Part shown: piece after piece, positions 7,670 to 13,568 of the stretch
How the letters are laid out: the number at the start of each line of letters is the position of its first letter
How positions within the stretch are numbered: the first letter of the stretch is position 1
IMG/VR virus record: IMGVR_UViG_3300025759_000528
Location: 1-27,930 of that record
Reading direction: 5' to 3' (one strand)
From: a virus
DNA length: 27,930 nucleotides
Program-made: the position numbers and the translations under genes
Notes under the pieces: model-generated
What the model saw: only the letters and a program-made list of their open reading frames with translations
The model's database searches: none
What the model was told of the DNA's origin: nothing

Positions 7670-7698
7670 ATAATACGCTCGGTTATAAATTTTGTCAA
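7670..7698 (-). promoter_or_regulatory. sigma70-type promoter for uvsW
   Basis: TTGACA (7693-7698), a 17-nt spacer and TATTAT (7670-7675) on the minus strand. Exactly six bases (TAAAAC) separate the -10 box from the uvsW ATG. Confidence 0.8.
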
Positions 7699-7904
7699 TA
7701 CCCAGGCAAGCTAGCTTTGGCTTGGAGATTGTTAGCGTGGTTTTCCATACGCTGTAATTGTATTTGTAAATCAGCCACTTGTTGTTTTAATTGTGCGATG
7801 ATTTCATCTTTTTGTTTGAGTTCTTCTAATCCTCGATATCCGTACTCTGTATATCCGTTTTTATCTTCATCGATTAGTGATGCATGTACAAAACCTCTTG
7901 CCAT
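7695..7904 (-). CDS. Small coiled-coil protein
   Basis: 69 residues. Residues about 25-58 are a heptad-like, Gln/Leu/Lys-rich helix (LKQKDEIIAQLKQQ onwards) that should form a coiled coil. The first 24 residues contain a Tyr/Gly-rich patch (NGYTEYGYRG). It has a good ribosome site (AGGAGTAAACA-ATG) and starts 3 nt after the stop of the SGNH-like gene, so the two form an operon. Its end overlaps the -35 region of uvsW. It may be a small virion or regulatory oligomer; function unknown. Confidence 0.75.
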   Translation of the reverse strand: MARGFVHASLIDEDKNGYTEYGYRGLEELKQKDEIIAQLKQQVADLQIQLQRMENHANNLQAKASLPGY

Positions 7905-7907
7905 TGT

Positions 7908-8684
7908 TTACTCCTGCTGCTGTATTAAATGTTTTTTTATGTGTTTCTTACTTATAAGATGTTTAGATGTAATATCTTTGTCAAACACATAATCTTTTAT
8001 ATTCAATTCAAACTCGTGCTGTCCATTTTTTATTTGTTGTGATATTTTGCTTGCTAAAATTTTATTATTCTCTCCAGTCATATGATTATATCTCATATCA
8101 ACTGTGTTTTTTTGTGACATCTCTCGACGATCAAATGTTTCAGAAAAAGCACGTTCTTCTAGTAATTGAATGTTTTCCAAATAAGACGAAACCGAGTCTT
8201 TAGGAACATTAAAGCACCAGATAAAAAATACCTTAGTATCTTTTTTTATATCTTGATACATTAAATCATAAATTATTTCATCTCGGGTGTCGTCTTGTAT
8301 GTGTAAAAGATAACTTTGTACGGCACGATACCATAATCTTTCATCTCCTGTAGTATTTTTTTCTCTAAAAGTAGCAGTTTCTATATTGGTACCTATGTAA
8401 ATGTATTCATCTTCGTATTCATCTCTTACTACCTTACTAATACGTCTATGATCTGTGCCAACAAAAATTATTTTGTCATACTGATCACGGTGATCTAAGT
8501 ATTTTTTATAACTATAATAAAAACAAGTACCTGCTTTTGCATAATTGTCAATTTGCCAGTCTGGATGAAGTTGTCTCAAATATTGAGCCCAAGGTTTTCC
8601 AAAATCACTTAGAAATGCATAGTCGGGCCAATAGTGCAGAATTCTTTCAACTGCAAAACTATCTCCGAATATAGCTACACGCAT
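7908..8684 (-). CDS. SGNH/GDSL-hydrolase-like protein
   Basis: 258 residues. The N-terminus VAIFGDSFA (residues 3-11) is block I with the nucleophile Ser9. Block III appears as FVGTDHR, and the C-terminal part has NHMTGENN, where N/H pairs recall the DxxH block V (here x-N-H at about 206-207). This fold hydrolyses ester or acetyl groups on lipids and glycans; phage members are often virion-associated and act on host polysaccharide. The last 50 residues are Lys/Ile/Asp-rich and look like an added tail. It is AT-rich compared with its neighbours. A late-type TATAAGTA lies 22 nt upstream and AAGGAAAG precedes the ATG, so late expression is expected. Confidence 0.65.
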   Translation of the reverse strand: MRVAIFGDSFAVERILHYWPDYAFLSDFGKPWAQYLRQLHPDWQIDNYAKAGTCFYYSYKKYLDHRDQYDKIIFVGTDHRRISKVVRDEYEDEYIYIGTNIETATFREKNTTGDERLWYRAVQSYLLHIQDDTRDEIIYDLMYQDIKKDTKVFFIWCFNVPKDSVSSYLENIQLLEERAFSETFDRREMSQKNTVDMRYNHMTGENNKILASKISQQIKNGQHEFELNIKDYVFDKDITSKHLISKKHIKKHLIQQQE

Positions 8685-8706
8685 TAATCTTTCCTTGTTA
8701 TACTAA

Positions 8707-8714
8707 TACTTATA
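8707..8714 (-). promoter_or_regulatory. Late-type promoter upstream of the SGNH-like gene
   Basis: Minus-strand TATAAGTA, one change from TATAAATA. It lies directly downstream of the ATPase terminator and 22 nt before the ATG at 8684. Confidence 0.6.
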
Positions 8715-8750
8715 AAATAAAGGGACTAGTAAGAAGTCTTACTAGTCCCT
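8715..8750 (-). terminator. Intrinsic terminator after the ATPase operon
   Basis: Near-perfect inverted repeat: AGGGACTAGTAAGA (8721-8734) pairs with its complement at 8737-8750. The minus-strand transcript continues into TTTATTTTATA. It separates the early ATPase operon from the late SGNH-like gene. Confidence 0.85.
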
Positions 8751-8756
8751 AGGTGC

Positions 8757-8843
8757 CTAACTGATGTGAGTGAGAGTGACGCAGACAGAGGAGTACATCA
8801 GTTAGTATTGGTAACCATTATTGTGAGTGAGTTTGGTTACCAA
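8757..8843 (-). other. Two stem-loops before the terminator (structured 3' UTR or small RNA)
   Basis: Stem 1 is a perfect 11-bp inverted repeat, 8757-8767 with 8795-8805, around a 27-nt loop. Stem 2 is a perfect 10-bp repeat, 8808-8817 with 8834-8843, around a 16-nt loop. Both loops contain GTGAGTGAG-like sequence on the plus strand (CTCACTCAC in the transcript). They lie between the ATPase stop and the terminator, and no ORF explains them. They could protect the mRNA 3' end, be a processed small RNA, or be a protein-binding site. Confidence 0.5.
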
Positions 8844-8849
8844 ATTCTT

Positions 8850-9866
8850 TTAAATACGTTTCATACAAGTTGACTCAACATAAGCCTTCCATTTGTTAAC
8901 ATTCATCTTGCGCAAGTCTGCAATTTTTAGAACCATACGCAAGCTCATTTCACGCAACCGATTCTTATTTGTATAGATATAATCCATAACTTCGGCTTCG
9001 TCTTGTTTGCTGAAGTTATAGCTATCTAGCATTCCATCTCCAACAATTTGTTTACAGCGCAAGAATTTGTCTCGCATTGTATCCAGTGTCAAGTCCAAGT
9101 AGTGACAACGTGACATAATCGCATCCAAGTGATCCTTCATCTTACCACGTGTTTTGTCAAACTTGAGGTTCGTAATAAAGATAATCGAACCTTTAAATTC
9201 AAATTGATCAGGCACACCGTTATTAGCCAGTGCCCGGCTTTCGCTACGCCAGCTTAGTGTCCGCTTGGGACTACTGTCCAGTGCCGCTTTGAGCAAGTTC
9301 AAACTTACTTCATCGTACAACACACTGTCACAGTCGTCCAGTACCAACACACTGCCATCACCACTGTAATCATACAGCAACTGATATAGACCAATTGGAC
9401 TAGCAGCGCCTTTTTCAACACCAAACTTGCGAGTTGAACTGCCACTCATTTTAAGCATAATGCCTGCATCTTTGAGTACCTTTTCAACTCCAAAGCTCTT
9501 GCCAACACCCGGAGGGCCAGTAACAACCATGCCGCGAACCACCCCGTCACATGACGCATATGTCATGTCTTCGAGGATCTGAAAACGCTCCCGCAATCGT
9601 TCGATGACTTGCTCATCTGTTTCAGGTTGGGCGGCTTGGCCTGAAACAACATTCTCTCCTTCTTCCAAGTAGTCAAATTCACTTTCATCAACTACCTTAA
9701 TCCGAATGGATCGATCCGGGAAGCCAGGTACTGCACTACCATCTACAGTAATAAAGTTACCTGTTTTGCCTTGTTTGTATTCTTTTACCAAAGGAAATAC
9801 AACATCCTTAACATTCAAATTACGATATGTACCGTTTGCGATACGAACTTCAGTTGCTGTCTGCAT
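8850..9866 (-). CDS. AAA+ family ATPase
   Basis: 338 residues. An N-terminal domain of about 85 residues precedes a AAA+ core with Walker A GPPGVGKS (117-124), Walker B VLVLDDCD (173-180), a sensor-1-like FITN and an arginine in MSRCHYL. The C-terminal helical lid continues to residue 338. It differs from the gp44 clamp loader in order and motif wording, so I do not call it gp44. Such ATPases are common in marine T4-like phages, with no settled function. An early sigma70 promoter lies directly upstream, AGGAG precedes the ATG by about 10 nt, and a strong terminator lies downstream. It may act with the 228-aa product of the gene upstream. Confidence 0.85.
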   Translation of the reverse strand: MQTATEVRIANGTYRNLNVKDVVFPLVKEYKQGKTGNFITVDGSAVPGFPDRSIRIKVVDESEFDYLEEGENVVSGQAAQPETDEQVIERLRERFQILEDMTYASCDGVVRGMVVTGPPGVGKSFGVEKVLKDAGIMLKMSGSSTRKFGVEKGAASPIGLYQLLYDYSGDGSVLVLDDCDSVLYDEVSLNLLKAALDSSPKRTLSWRSESRALANNGVPDQFEFKGSIIFITNLKFDKTRGKMKDHLDAIMSRCHYLDLTLDTMRDKFLRCKQIVGDGMLDSYNFSKQDEAEVMDYIYTNKNRLREMSLRMVLKIADLRKMNVNKWKAYVESTCMKRI

Positions 9867-9901
9867 AGTTTCTCACTCCTATTTTTACAACCTACATATT
9901 A

Positions 9902-9929
9902 ATAATAGCATCTTTGTTTATGCTGTCAA
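9902..9929 (-). promoter_or_regulatory. sigma70-type promoter for the AAA+ ATPase
   Basis: TTGACA (9924-9929), a 16-nt spacer and TATTAT (9902-9907), with TGC just before the -10. The spacer begins GCAT and ends ATGC. The predicted transcript starts GTAGGTTG. Confidence 0.8.
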
Positions 9930-9937
9930 CCTTTTTA

Positions 9938-10624
9938 TTACTCTATTTTCACATAATTGAACACAGTTTCTTTACAATTTGAGAATTTACTCACATCATG
10001 CGTTTTAACTTTTCCTGTCATAATCACGTCTCTGCCTTCTAAAATTCCAGCAATATCTGGCTCACGATTAAAAAAGAACTTAACAATATTTCCTTGTGTG
10101 GTCAAACAGGTCACCAAGTGAATGCTGTATTTGGCAATAAATTTTACATCTTGTATGTGAGCAGGAAAACGCATACGCTCTCCAATCTTACCAACAAACT
10201 CACTGGTTTTGCGATGCTCATCAAAGAAATTGTCCAATCCTTGTCGTTTTTGCAACACACGGAAACTATTGGGCAAACTAGCAAGAACTGCTACACCAAA
10301 GCCGTCTGTGGTTTCACTGCCCACAGCATTGAGAACACTTTGTTCAAAATCATTGATTGTGCCCATCATTTTTTTGGCAATCAATTCATGTTGAAACTCG
10401 TCAACAATTTTATCAGCTTGAGCAACAGTGTCTTCACTGATAGCAGGCATTTCTTCTGCACCTTGCATGTAATTTAGGATTTGTGTTTTGTTATCGTTCA
10501 CACGCTTGTCAGCTTCCCAATCATGGTAGCCAAAGCCACTTTTAATAAAGCCTTGTGCTTTATCAACTTCGATAGCAAGTTCCAATACTTGACGAGTATT
10601 GTATGTAACCTTTTGACGAGCCAT
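9938..10624 (-). CDS. Conserved phage protein paired with the AAA+ ATPase
   Basis: 228 residues in two parts: a helical N-terminal half (Gln/Glu/Asp-rich, to about residue 130) and a C-terminal beta-rich segment (KFIAKYSIHLVTCLTTQG onwards) whose end, GRDVIMTGKVKTHDVS, resembles an OB-type nucleic-acid-binding strand set. No catalytic motif is visible. Its own sigma70 promoter lies upstream, AGAGGACAAGAAC precedes the ATG, and the ATPase gene follows after its own promoter. Both promoters share the same initial transcribed sequence, which supports co-regulation. It may be an adaptor or substrate of the ATPase; this is inferred. Confidence 0.8.
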   Translation of the reverse strand: MARQKVTYNTRQVLELAIEVDKAQGFIKSGFGYHDWEADKRVNDNKTQILNYMQGAEEMPAISEDTVAQADKIVDEFQHELIAKKMMGTINDFEQSVLNAVGSETTDGFGVAVLASLPNSFRVLQKRQGLDNFFDEHRKTSEFVGKIGERMRFPAHIQDVKFIAKYSIHLVTCLTTQGNIVKFFFNREPDIAGILEGRDVIMTGKVKTHDVSKFSNCKETVFNYVKIE

Positions 10625-10661
10625 GTTCTTGTCCTCTGTTTTCTTTTCAACTTACTATTTT

Positions 10662-10689
10662 ATAATAGCATCAAGATATCTTATGTCAA
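10662..10689 (-). promoter_or_regulatory. sigma70-type promoter with internal palindrome
   Basis: TTGACA (10684-10689), a 16-nt spacer and TATTAT (10662-10667), with TGC before the -10. The palindrome AAGATATCTT (10673-10682) fills the spacer. The predicted transcript starts GTAAGTTG. Confidence 0.8.
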
Positions 10690-10842
10690 TAGATTTATTG
10701 CTAAAAATATTAAAAAAATTGTAATAACAGGATGTCTTATTGGCCAAGTCCAAAGGCTTCTATGTCTTGGCTTTTTTGACTGATTATAATTACTGGTGAG
10801 TAAATCATATTCAGCTTCATACATATCTATATCATTTTTCAT
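10681..10842 (-). CDS. Possible small membrane peptide
   Basis: 53 residues from the ATG at 10842. The C-terminus (HPVITIFLIFLAINLLT) is a plausible single membrane span after a basic stretch (KKPRHR). The longer version of this frame begins inside the tRNA-Trp gene, so the internal ATG, just downstream of that tRNA, is the more likely start. Only weak ribosome-binding sequence is present, and the end overlaps the -35 box of the next promoter. The gene may be chance coding, but the charged-then-hydrophobic layout argues for a real peptide. Confidence 0.4.
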   Translation of the reverse strand: MKNDIDMYEAEYDLLTSNYNQSKKPRHRSLWTWPIRHPVITIFLIFLAINLLT

Positions 10843-10856
10843 TGAAAACTCTAACT

Positions 10857-10931
10857 TGGCATAGGTGCAAAGATTTGAACTCTGACTTTTGGTTTTGGAG
10901 ACCAACGTGCTACCATTAACACTACACCTAT
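10857..10931 (-). tRNA. tRNA-Trp (anticodon CCA)
   Basis: Acceptor ATAGGTG pairs with CACCTAT, anticodon stem TTGGT/ACCAA, loop CTCCAAA with anticodon CCA, T-loop TTCAAAT, discriminator G and an encoded 3' CCA. 75 nt. Confidence 0.9.
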
Positions 10932-10935
10932 ACAA

Positions 10936-11023
10936 TGGCGGAGCGACTGGGAGTCGAACCCAGTGAGCCCTTGCAGGCTCTACAGATTAGCAATCTGCTG
11001 CATTACCGTCCTGCCCCCGCTCC
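10936..11023 (-). tRNA. tRNA-Ser (anticodon GCT)
   Basis: 88 nt with a long variable arm (GAGCC...GGGCTC), as expected for class II. Acceptor GGAGCGG pairs with TCGCTCC (one GU). Anticodon loop TTGCTAA gives GCT, reading AGC/AGU. 3' CCA is encoded. It lies 4 nt from tRNA-Trp. Confidence 0.92.
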
Positions 11024-11037
11024 GTTGTTGTACTTGT

Positions 11038-11065
11038 AATGTAAGCTATTTTGAAAATAAGTCAA
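11038..11065 (-). promoter_or_regulatory. Probable sigma70-type promoter for the Ser/Trp tRNAs
   Basis: TTGACT (11060-11065), a 16-nt spacer and TACATT (11038-11043), placed 14 nt upstream of the tRNA-Ser 5' end. It overlaps the end of the 77-aa ORF. Confidence 0.5.
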
Positions 11066-11279
11066 GTTGTTTTGTGTAATTTTTTACAGTTTCTTCAGTC
11101 ATAACACCATTGATCCAATTTTCTGCGGCATCAGTCACGTATGTTCGATGTTTATCAGGATAATCGATTGTGCCTACTATTACATTATTTTGGAAAAAAC
11201 TGCACATCAAGTATTCATCATCTACCAATGTAATTACTGCTAACCTGTTATCTTTTTCAAAACGATTGTAGTGATGCAT
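11046..11279 (-). CDS. Small hypothetical protein (77 aa)
   Basis: 77 residues, beta-rich at the N-terminus (RLAVITLVDDEYLMCSFF) and helical at the end. No recognised domain. It starts after the 75-aa ORF with the same direction and a GGAATTTAAAC leader, so the two belong to one short operon in the tRNA region. Small ORFs of this type in T4-like phages are often early host-takeover proteins, but nothing in this one proves that. Confidence 0.7.
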   Translation of the reverse strand: MHHYNRFEKDNRLAVITLVDDEYLMCSFFQNNVIVGTIDYPDKHRTYVTDAAENWINGVMTEETVKNYTKQLDLFSK

Positions 11280-11293
11280 GTTTAAATTCCATT

Positions 11294-11521
11294 TTATATC
11301 CTTTTAGTTATAAATGCGCCTTCTGGACTGTTAATGGCAGCAATCAATTCTTCCCATTGTCCTGGGCTCATTGCAACAGCTTCAATTTTTTTAGCATCTT
11401 CGTCCCACTGTCTTATAAAAACAATGTCATCGAAACTGTTAATGATCACATCTTCATGATTACCAGTGTCATCAATAATAGTAATAGTTACTTCGTCGTG
11501 ATCAAATTCAACTGTAAACAT
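11294..11521 (-). CDS. Small conserved acidic protein (75 aa)
   Basis: 75 residues, strongly acidic. The first 40 residues alternate hydrophobic and acidic residues (MFTVEFDHDEVTITIIDDTG), a small beta-sheet, followed by FIRQWDED and a short helix. The pattern resembles small proteins common in T4-like cyano- and pelagiphages; function unknown. Its ATG overlaps the stop of the upstream 66-aa gene (TAATG), so translation is coupled. No separate ribosome site is seen. Confidence 0.8.
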   Translation of the reverse strand: MFTVEFDHDEVTITIIDDTGNHEDVIINSFDDIVFIRQWDEDAKKIEAVAMSPGQWEELIAAINSPEGAFITKRI

Positions 11522-11721
11522 TAACTAAAATATTTGTTTAGCATTTCGATTCGATCAGTTGCCGCAGCCATCTTATCAAGTTCTTCTTGGATGGCTTCAA
11601 CAATATCGCTGTGTTCGCCAATGCCAACACTTTGGTTCATATAAACCATGATGTTTGTTTTAGCACGTTCTAGCTCACCTTCGGCGTGCATACGTGCTGC
11701 TTTTACTAATTGTTCTTTCAT
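11521..11721 (-). CDS. Small conserved helical protein (66 aa)
   Basis: 66 residues, predicted all-helical and acidic (ARMHAEGELERAKTNIMVYM, then HSDIVEAIQEELDKMA). I recall close relatives with a GIGEHSD core in marine T4-like phages, unassigned. The ATG has an AAGGAAAT ribosome site. It is first in a coupled pair with the 75-aa gene and follows tRNA-Thr, so the tRNA and ORFs are probably cut from one transcript. Confidence 0.8.
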   Translation of the reverse strand: MKEQLVKAARMHAEGELERAKTNIMVYMNQSVGIGEHSDIVEAIQEELDKMAAATDRIEMLNKYFS

Positions 11722-11739
11722 ACTTATTTCCTTATATTA

Positions 11740-11815
11740 TGGTGCTCCCACACGGACTCGAACCGCGGACCTACTGATTACAAATCAGTTGCTCTACCAG
11801 CTGAGCTATAGGAGC
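11740..11815 (-). tRNA. tRNA-Thr (anticodon TGT)
   Basis: 76 nt. Acceptor GCTCCTA pairs with TGGGAGC (GU and CG included), D-stem GCTC/GAGC, anticodon stem ACTGA/TCAGT with loop TTTGTAA giving TGT (reads ACA), T-loop TTCGAGT, encoded CCA. Confidence 0.93.
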
Positions 11816-11825
11816 ATTTGTTAAT

Positions 11826-11854
11826 AAGTTACATTCTAAATTGTTAGTTGTCAA
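11826..11854 (-). promoter_or_regulatory. Probable sigma70-type promoter for tRNA-Thr and the 66/75/77-aa genes
   Basis: TTGACA (11849-11854), a 17-nt spacer and TAACTT (11826-11831). The predicted +1 is a few bases before the tRNA-Thr 5' end at 11815. The -10 box is imperfect. Confidence 0.5.
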
Positions 11855-12035
11855 CTTTTTTTCTAGTCTCTGGCAAACAGTATGCCCTAATAGGAGGATT
11901 GCCAGTATAGGTATGATTTAATTGCATTGCAGTGTTCAAACAATCTTCCAAAACTGCATAATAGACTCTGTCGGTGATTTCTTCACCTAAACGTTCAATT
12001 ACTAGAACAAAATAAATTACACCAAAATCTATCAT
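11844..12035 (-). CDS. Small hypothetical protein (63 aa) with a late-type, leaderless-looking start
   Basis: 63 residues. The hydrophobic N-terminus (DFGVIYFVLVIERLG) is followed by a helical, tyrosine-containing middle and a basic end (ETRKK). No family recognised. The ATG at 12035 follows CATAAATA by exactly five bases, there is no Shine-Dalgarno sequence, and the octamer overlaps the CCA end of the tRNA-Met gene. Either tRNA processing or a late promoter could therefore create its 5' end. Confidence 0.65.
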   Translation of the reverse strand: MIDFGVIYFVLVIERLGEEITDRVYYAVLEDCLNTAMQLNHTYTGNPPIRAYCLPETRKKVDN

Positions 12036-12040
12036 ATAGT

Positions 12041-12048
12041 TATTTATG
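12041..12048 (-). promoter_or_regulatory. Late-type octamer overlapping the tRNA-Met 3' end
   Basis: CATAAATA on the minus strand, starting within the encoded CCA of tRNA-Met. Five bases follow before the ATG at 12035. It may be chance, because any CCA followed by TAAATA would look alike. Confidence 0.4.
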
Positions 12049-12122
12049 GTGCTCCCGATAGGATTCGAACCTATAGTCGACCCGTTATGAGCGGGGGGCT
12101 TTAACCGTTAAGCTACAGGAGC
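12047..12122 (-). tRNA. tRNA with CAT anticodon (Met, or Ile2 if lysidine-modified)
   Basis: 76 nt. Acceptor GCTCCTG/CGGGAGC, D-stem GCTT/AAGC, anticodon loop CTCATAA (anticodon CAT), T-stem ATAGG/CCTAT with loop TTCGAAT, encoded CCA. The outer anticodon-stem pair (position 27-43) is C-T, a mismatch. Sequence alone cannot separate Met from Ile2. Confidence 0.85.
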
Positions 12123-12134
12123 ATATATAATTTA

Positions 12135-12211
12135 TGGCGATCACGGAAGGACTCGAACCCTCAACCTGCTGATTAGAAGTCAGCTGCTCTATCCAGTTGA
12201 GCTACGTGACC
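12135..12211 (-). tRNA. tRNA-Arg (anticodon TCT)
   Basis: 77 nt. Acceptor GGTCACG/CGTGATC with one GU, D-stem GCTC/GAGC, anticodon stem GCTGA/TCAGC with loop CTTCTAA giving TCT (reads AGA), T-loop TTCGAGT, encoded CCA. Confidence 0.93.
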
Positions 12212-12219
12212 GTCAAAAA

Positions 12220-12510
12220 CTATACTTGTGCTGGAATCTCTCCAGTAATTGAATGCATTTTTTTAATAATACTGTCAACATTAGATTCTGTCAACCATCC
12301 TTTTACAGTGTCGTGTTCACTGGTAATACCCGGCAAGTTAACCTGTTCACATGCTTTGCTATCAATTACAGCAATTTCATATGCGCCATTTTTTCCGCCA
12401 TAAGAAAATTCGTGACTAACAATACTAAGATCGTATTGGTCACCGAATTTTAATACAACTTGAACACCATCATACAATGGTTGTTTTTCAAAGTCGGCTA
12501 GCTTAAACAT
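12220..12510 (-). CDS. Small hypothetical protein (96 aa)
   Basis: 96 residues from the ATG at 12510, chosen because GTGGAG lies just upstream and because a longer start at 12579 would overlap most of the previous gene. Beta-rich in the first 70 residues (VQVVLKFGDQYDLSIVSHEF, then GAYEIAVID), with a helical C-terminus ending PAQV. No domain recognised. It overlaps the 70-aa gene by 8 nt and is the last ORF before tRNA-Arg. Confidence 0.75.
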   Translation of the reverse strand: MFKLADFEKQPLYDGVQVVLKFGDQYDLSIVSHEFSYGGKNGAYEIAVIDSKACEQVNLPGITSEHDTVKGWLTESNVDSIIKKMHSITGEIPAQV

Positions 12511-12715
12511 AAGTGCTCCACTTTTCATTCCACATTTCAGCAACTGCTTCGTCAATTTCCTCAACACTGAGGTATCCAATTAATCCAGCTTGTGAAAAAA
12601 TTGCACCAGCCCGAGCCATTGCTTCACTTATATGTTCACATTCGCCGATGACGTCTGCAACATCATCCCAACATTTTTCTTCGATATTCATTAACCATTC
12701 TTTAGTTGCACTCAT
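12503..12715 (-). CDS. Small acidic helical protein (70 aa)
   Basis: 70 residues, acidic, with helices rich in Glu/Ala and several Trp (EWLMNIEEKCWDDVADVIGE). The short Gly-rich stretch IFSQAGLIGYLS sits in the middle. Function unknown. It overlaps its neighbours on both sides by 8-14 nt, part of a coupled chain from 13252 to 12220. Confidence 0.75.
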   Translation of the reverse strand: MSATKEWLMNIEEKCWDDVADVIGECEHISEAMARAGAIFSQAGLIGYLSVEEIDEAVAEMWNEKWSTYV

Positions 12716-12845
12716 TTTCTTCTTCCTCTTTTAGAGCATTAAACAAAGACTCGGGTATTACACCAAGTCCAATCTCACGACGAGGAGCACAATACTCCTC
12801 GTATGTTTCATATTCAACAGCTTCTTTTAAATGACCCATTGACAT
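12702..12845 (-). CDS. Small acidic peptide (47 aa)
   Basis: 47 residues from the ATG at 12845, which overlaps the upstream stop (TAATG) and has GGAGG eight bases before it. Longer starts would read back into the upstream gene. It contains a YETYEEY cluster and ends with a run of acidic residues (LKEEEENECN). Unknown function; the high negative charge and small size resemble DNA-mimic or anti-host proteins, but this is only a resemblance. Confidence 0.65.
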   Translation of the reverse strand: MSMGHLKEAVEYETYEEYCAPRREIGLGVIPESLFNALKEEEENECN

Positions 12846-13252
12846 TACGCTGCCTCCAACTGTGCTGTACACACATAAGGTTTGCTCCATTCGCCCACTG
12901 ACATATGAATGTAATAAGCAGTGTCAAAGTAGTCAATCATTGCGTCACTGTTGTCGTACCAACCTTTGTTAGCATGAAAACCTTCTCCCCGCATAGGAGC
13001 AGTTTTAATAATCTCGTGTACCTTATCAAAAAATGCTTGATGGTCACCATACATGTGTGTATGATATTGATTGATTTGAGCGTAGCCATCATCGCCACGG
13101 AAACAATCACTAAAGTCAGTTGGACCTTGTTTAATAGTAACGTCTACGCCGTGGCTGCCGCTTGACTTACGAACACCAAATTTGAAATTTGGAAATGTTG
13201 CTTTCAATTCGTTACGAATTGCTTGAACATCTTTTGCGTTAATATAAGCCAT
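12845..13252 (-). CDS. LPD29-like protein (135 aa)
   Basis: 135 residues. The N-terminal pattern AIRNELKATFPNFKFGVRKS, then HGVDVTIKQGPTD, resembles the LPD29 domain (large polyvalent protein-associated domain) of phage and mobile-element proteins, whose consensus is AIRKELKxxFPxxKFSVR followed by a VxWxDGP strand. The second half, with FHANKGWYDNSDAMIDYFDT, is typical of phage versions. It is the first gene after a sigma70 promoter, with AGGAG before the ATG, so it should be expressed early. Exact function unknown. Confidence 0.75.
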   Translation of the reverse strand: MAYINAKDVQAIRNELKATFPNFKFGVRKSSGSHGVDVTIKQGPTDFSDCFRGDDGYAQINQYHTHMYGDHQAFFDKVHEIIKTAPMRGEGFHANKGWYDNSDAMIDYFDTAYYIHMSVGEWSKPYVCTAQLEAA

Positions 13253-13283
13253 TTCTCACTCCTCTTTTCTAACTTACAAATAT

Positions 13284-13312
13284 ATGATAGCACCAAGACG
13301 TCTTATTGTCAA
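13284..13312 (-). promoter_or_regulatory. sigma70-type promoter with internal palindrome
   Basis: TTGACA (13307-13312), a 17-nt spacer and TATCAT (13284-13289), TGC before the -10. A perfect 10-bp palindrome AAGACGTCTT (13295-13304) lies in the spacer. The predicted transcript starts GTAAGTTAG. Confidence 0.85.
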
Positions 13313-13313
13313 C

Positions 13314-13342
13314 AAAAAAGATGTCTTTTTCGAATCTTTTTT
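13314..13342 (-). terminator. Weak AT-rich terminator candidate
   Basis: A nine-base inverted repeat (13314-13322 with 13334-13342) follows the stop of the 75-aa gene, and the transcript runs into TTTTTTG. The stem is almost all A-U, so efficiency is doubtful. Confidence 0.35.
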
Positions 13343-13568
13343 ATCCCCAATCTTTGAAGTCGCCAGCTTCTTCGTTGTCGTTATAACCACGAGTGTATGC
13401 TGTAATTTCTTCAGCGGTCATCAGTTCCATTGGAACACGTTCACTAGTTCCGGTGTTACCTACAAAATAGTGAGGCTTGTATCCTCGACGATAATAACTG
13501 TCTGCACCACCACGATCATATGGTCCGCCGTGACGTGTATCATATTTGATTTTAGTTTCGTTAGACAT
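13341..13568 (-). CDS. Small conserved protein with DTRHGGPYDRG motif (75 aa)
   Basis: 75 residues, hydrophilic and rich in Tyr/Gly/Arg. The N-terminal DTRHGGPYDRGGADSYYRRG and the following SERVPMELMTAEEITAY match a small protein family I know from many marine phages and some bacteria, with no assigned function. GGAGG precedes the ATG. The start overlaps the stop of the 99-aa gene (TAATG), implying coupling. Confidence 0.85.
   Translation of the reverse strand: MSNETKIKYDTRHGGPYDRGGADSYYRRGYKPHYFVGNTGTSERVPMELMTAEEITAYTRGYNDNEEAGDFKDWG

Noticed and set aside
8850-9866. AAA+ ATPase as clamp loader gp44
   Set aside because: The long N-terminal domain before Walker A, a Walker B of LVLDDCD type and its distance from the gp62-like gene do not fit gp44.
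10843-10935. N-terminal extension of the 53-aa membrane peptide to 84 aa
   Set aside because: The extension would be encoded by the tRNA-Trp gene itself; the internal ATG after the tRNA is preferred.
12123-12134. CATAAATT between tRNA-Arg and tRNA-Met as late promoter
   Set aside because: It differs at the last base and arises from the CCA end of tRNA-Arg; too weak to list.
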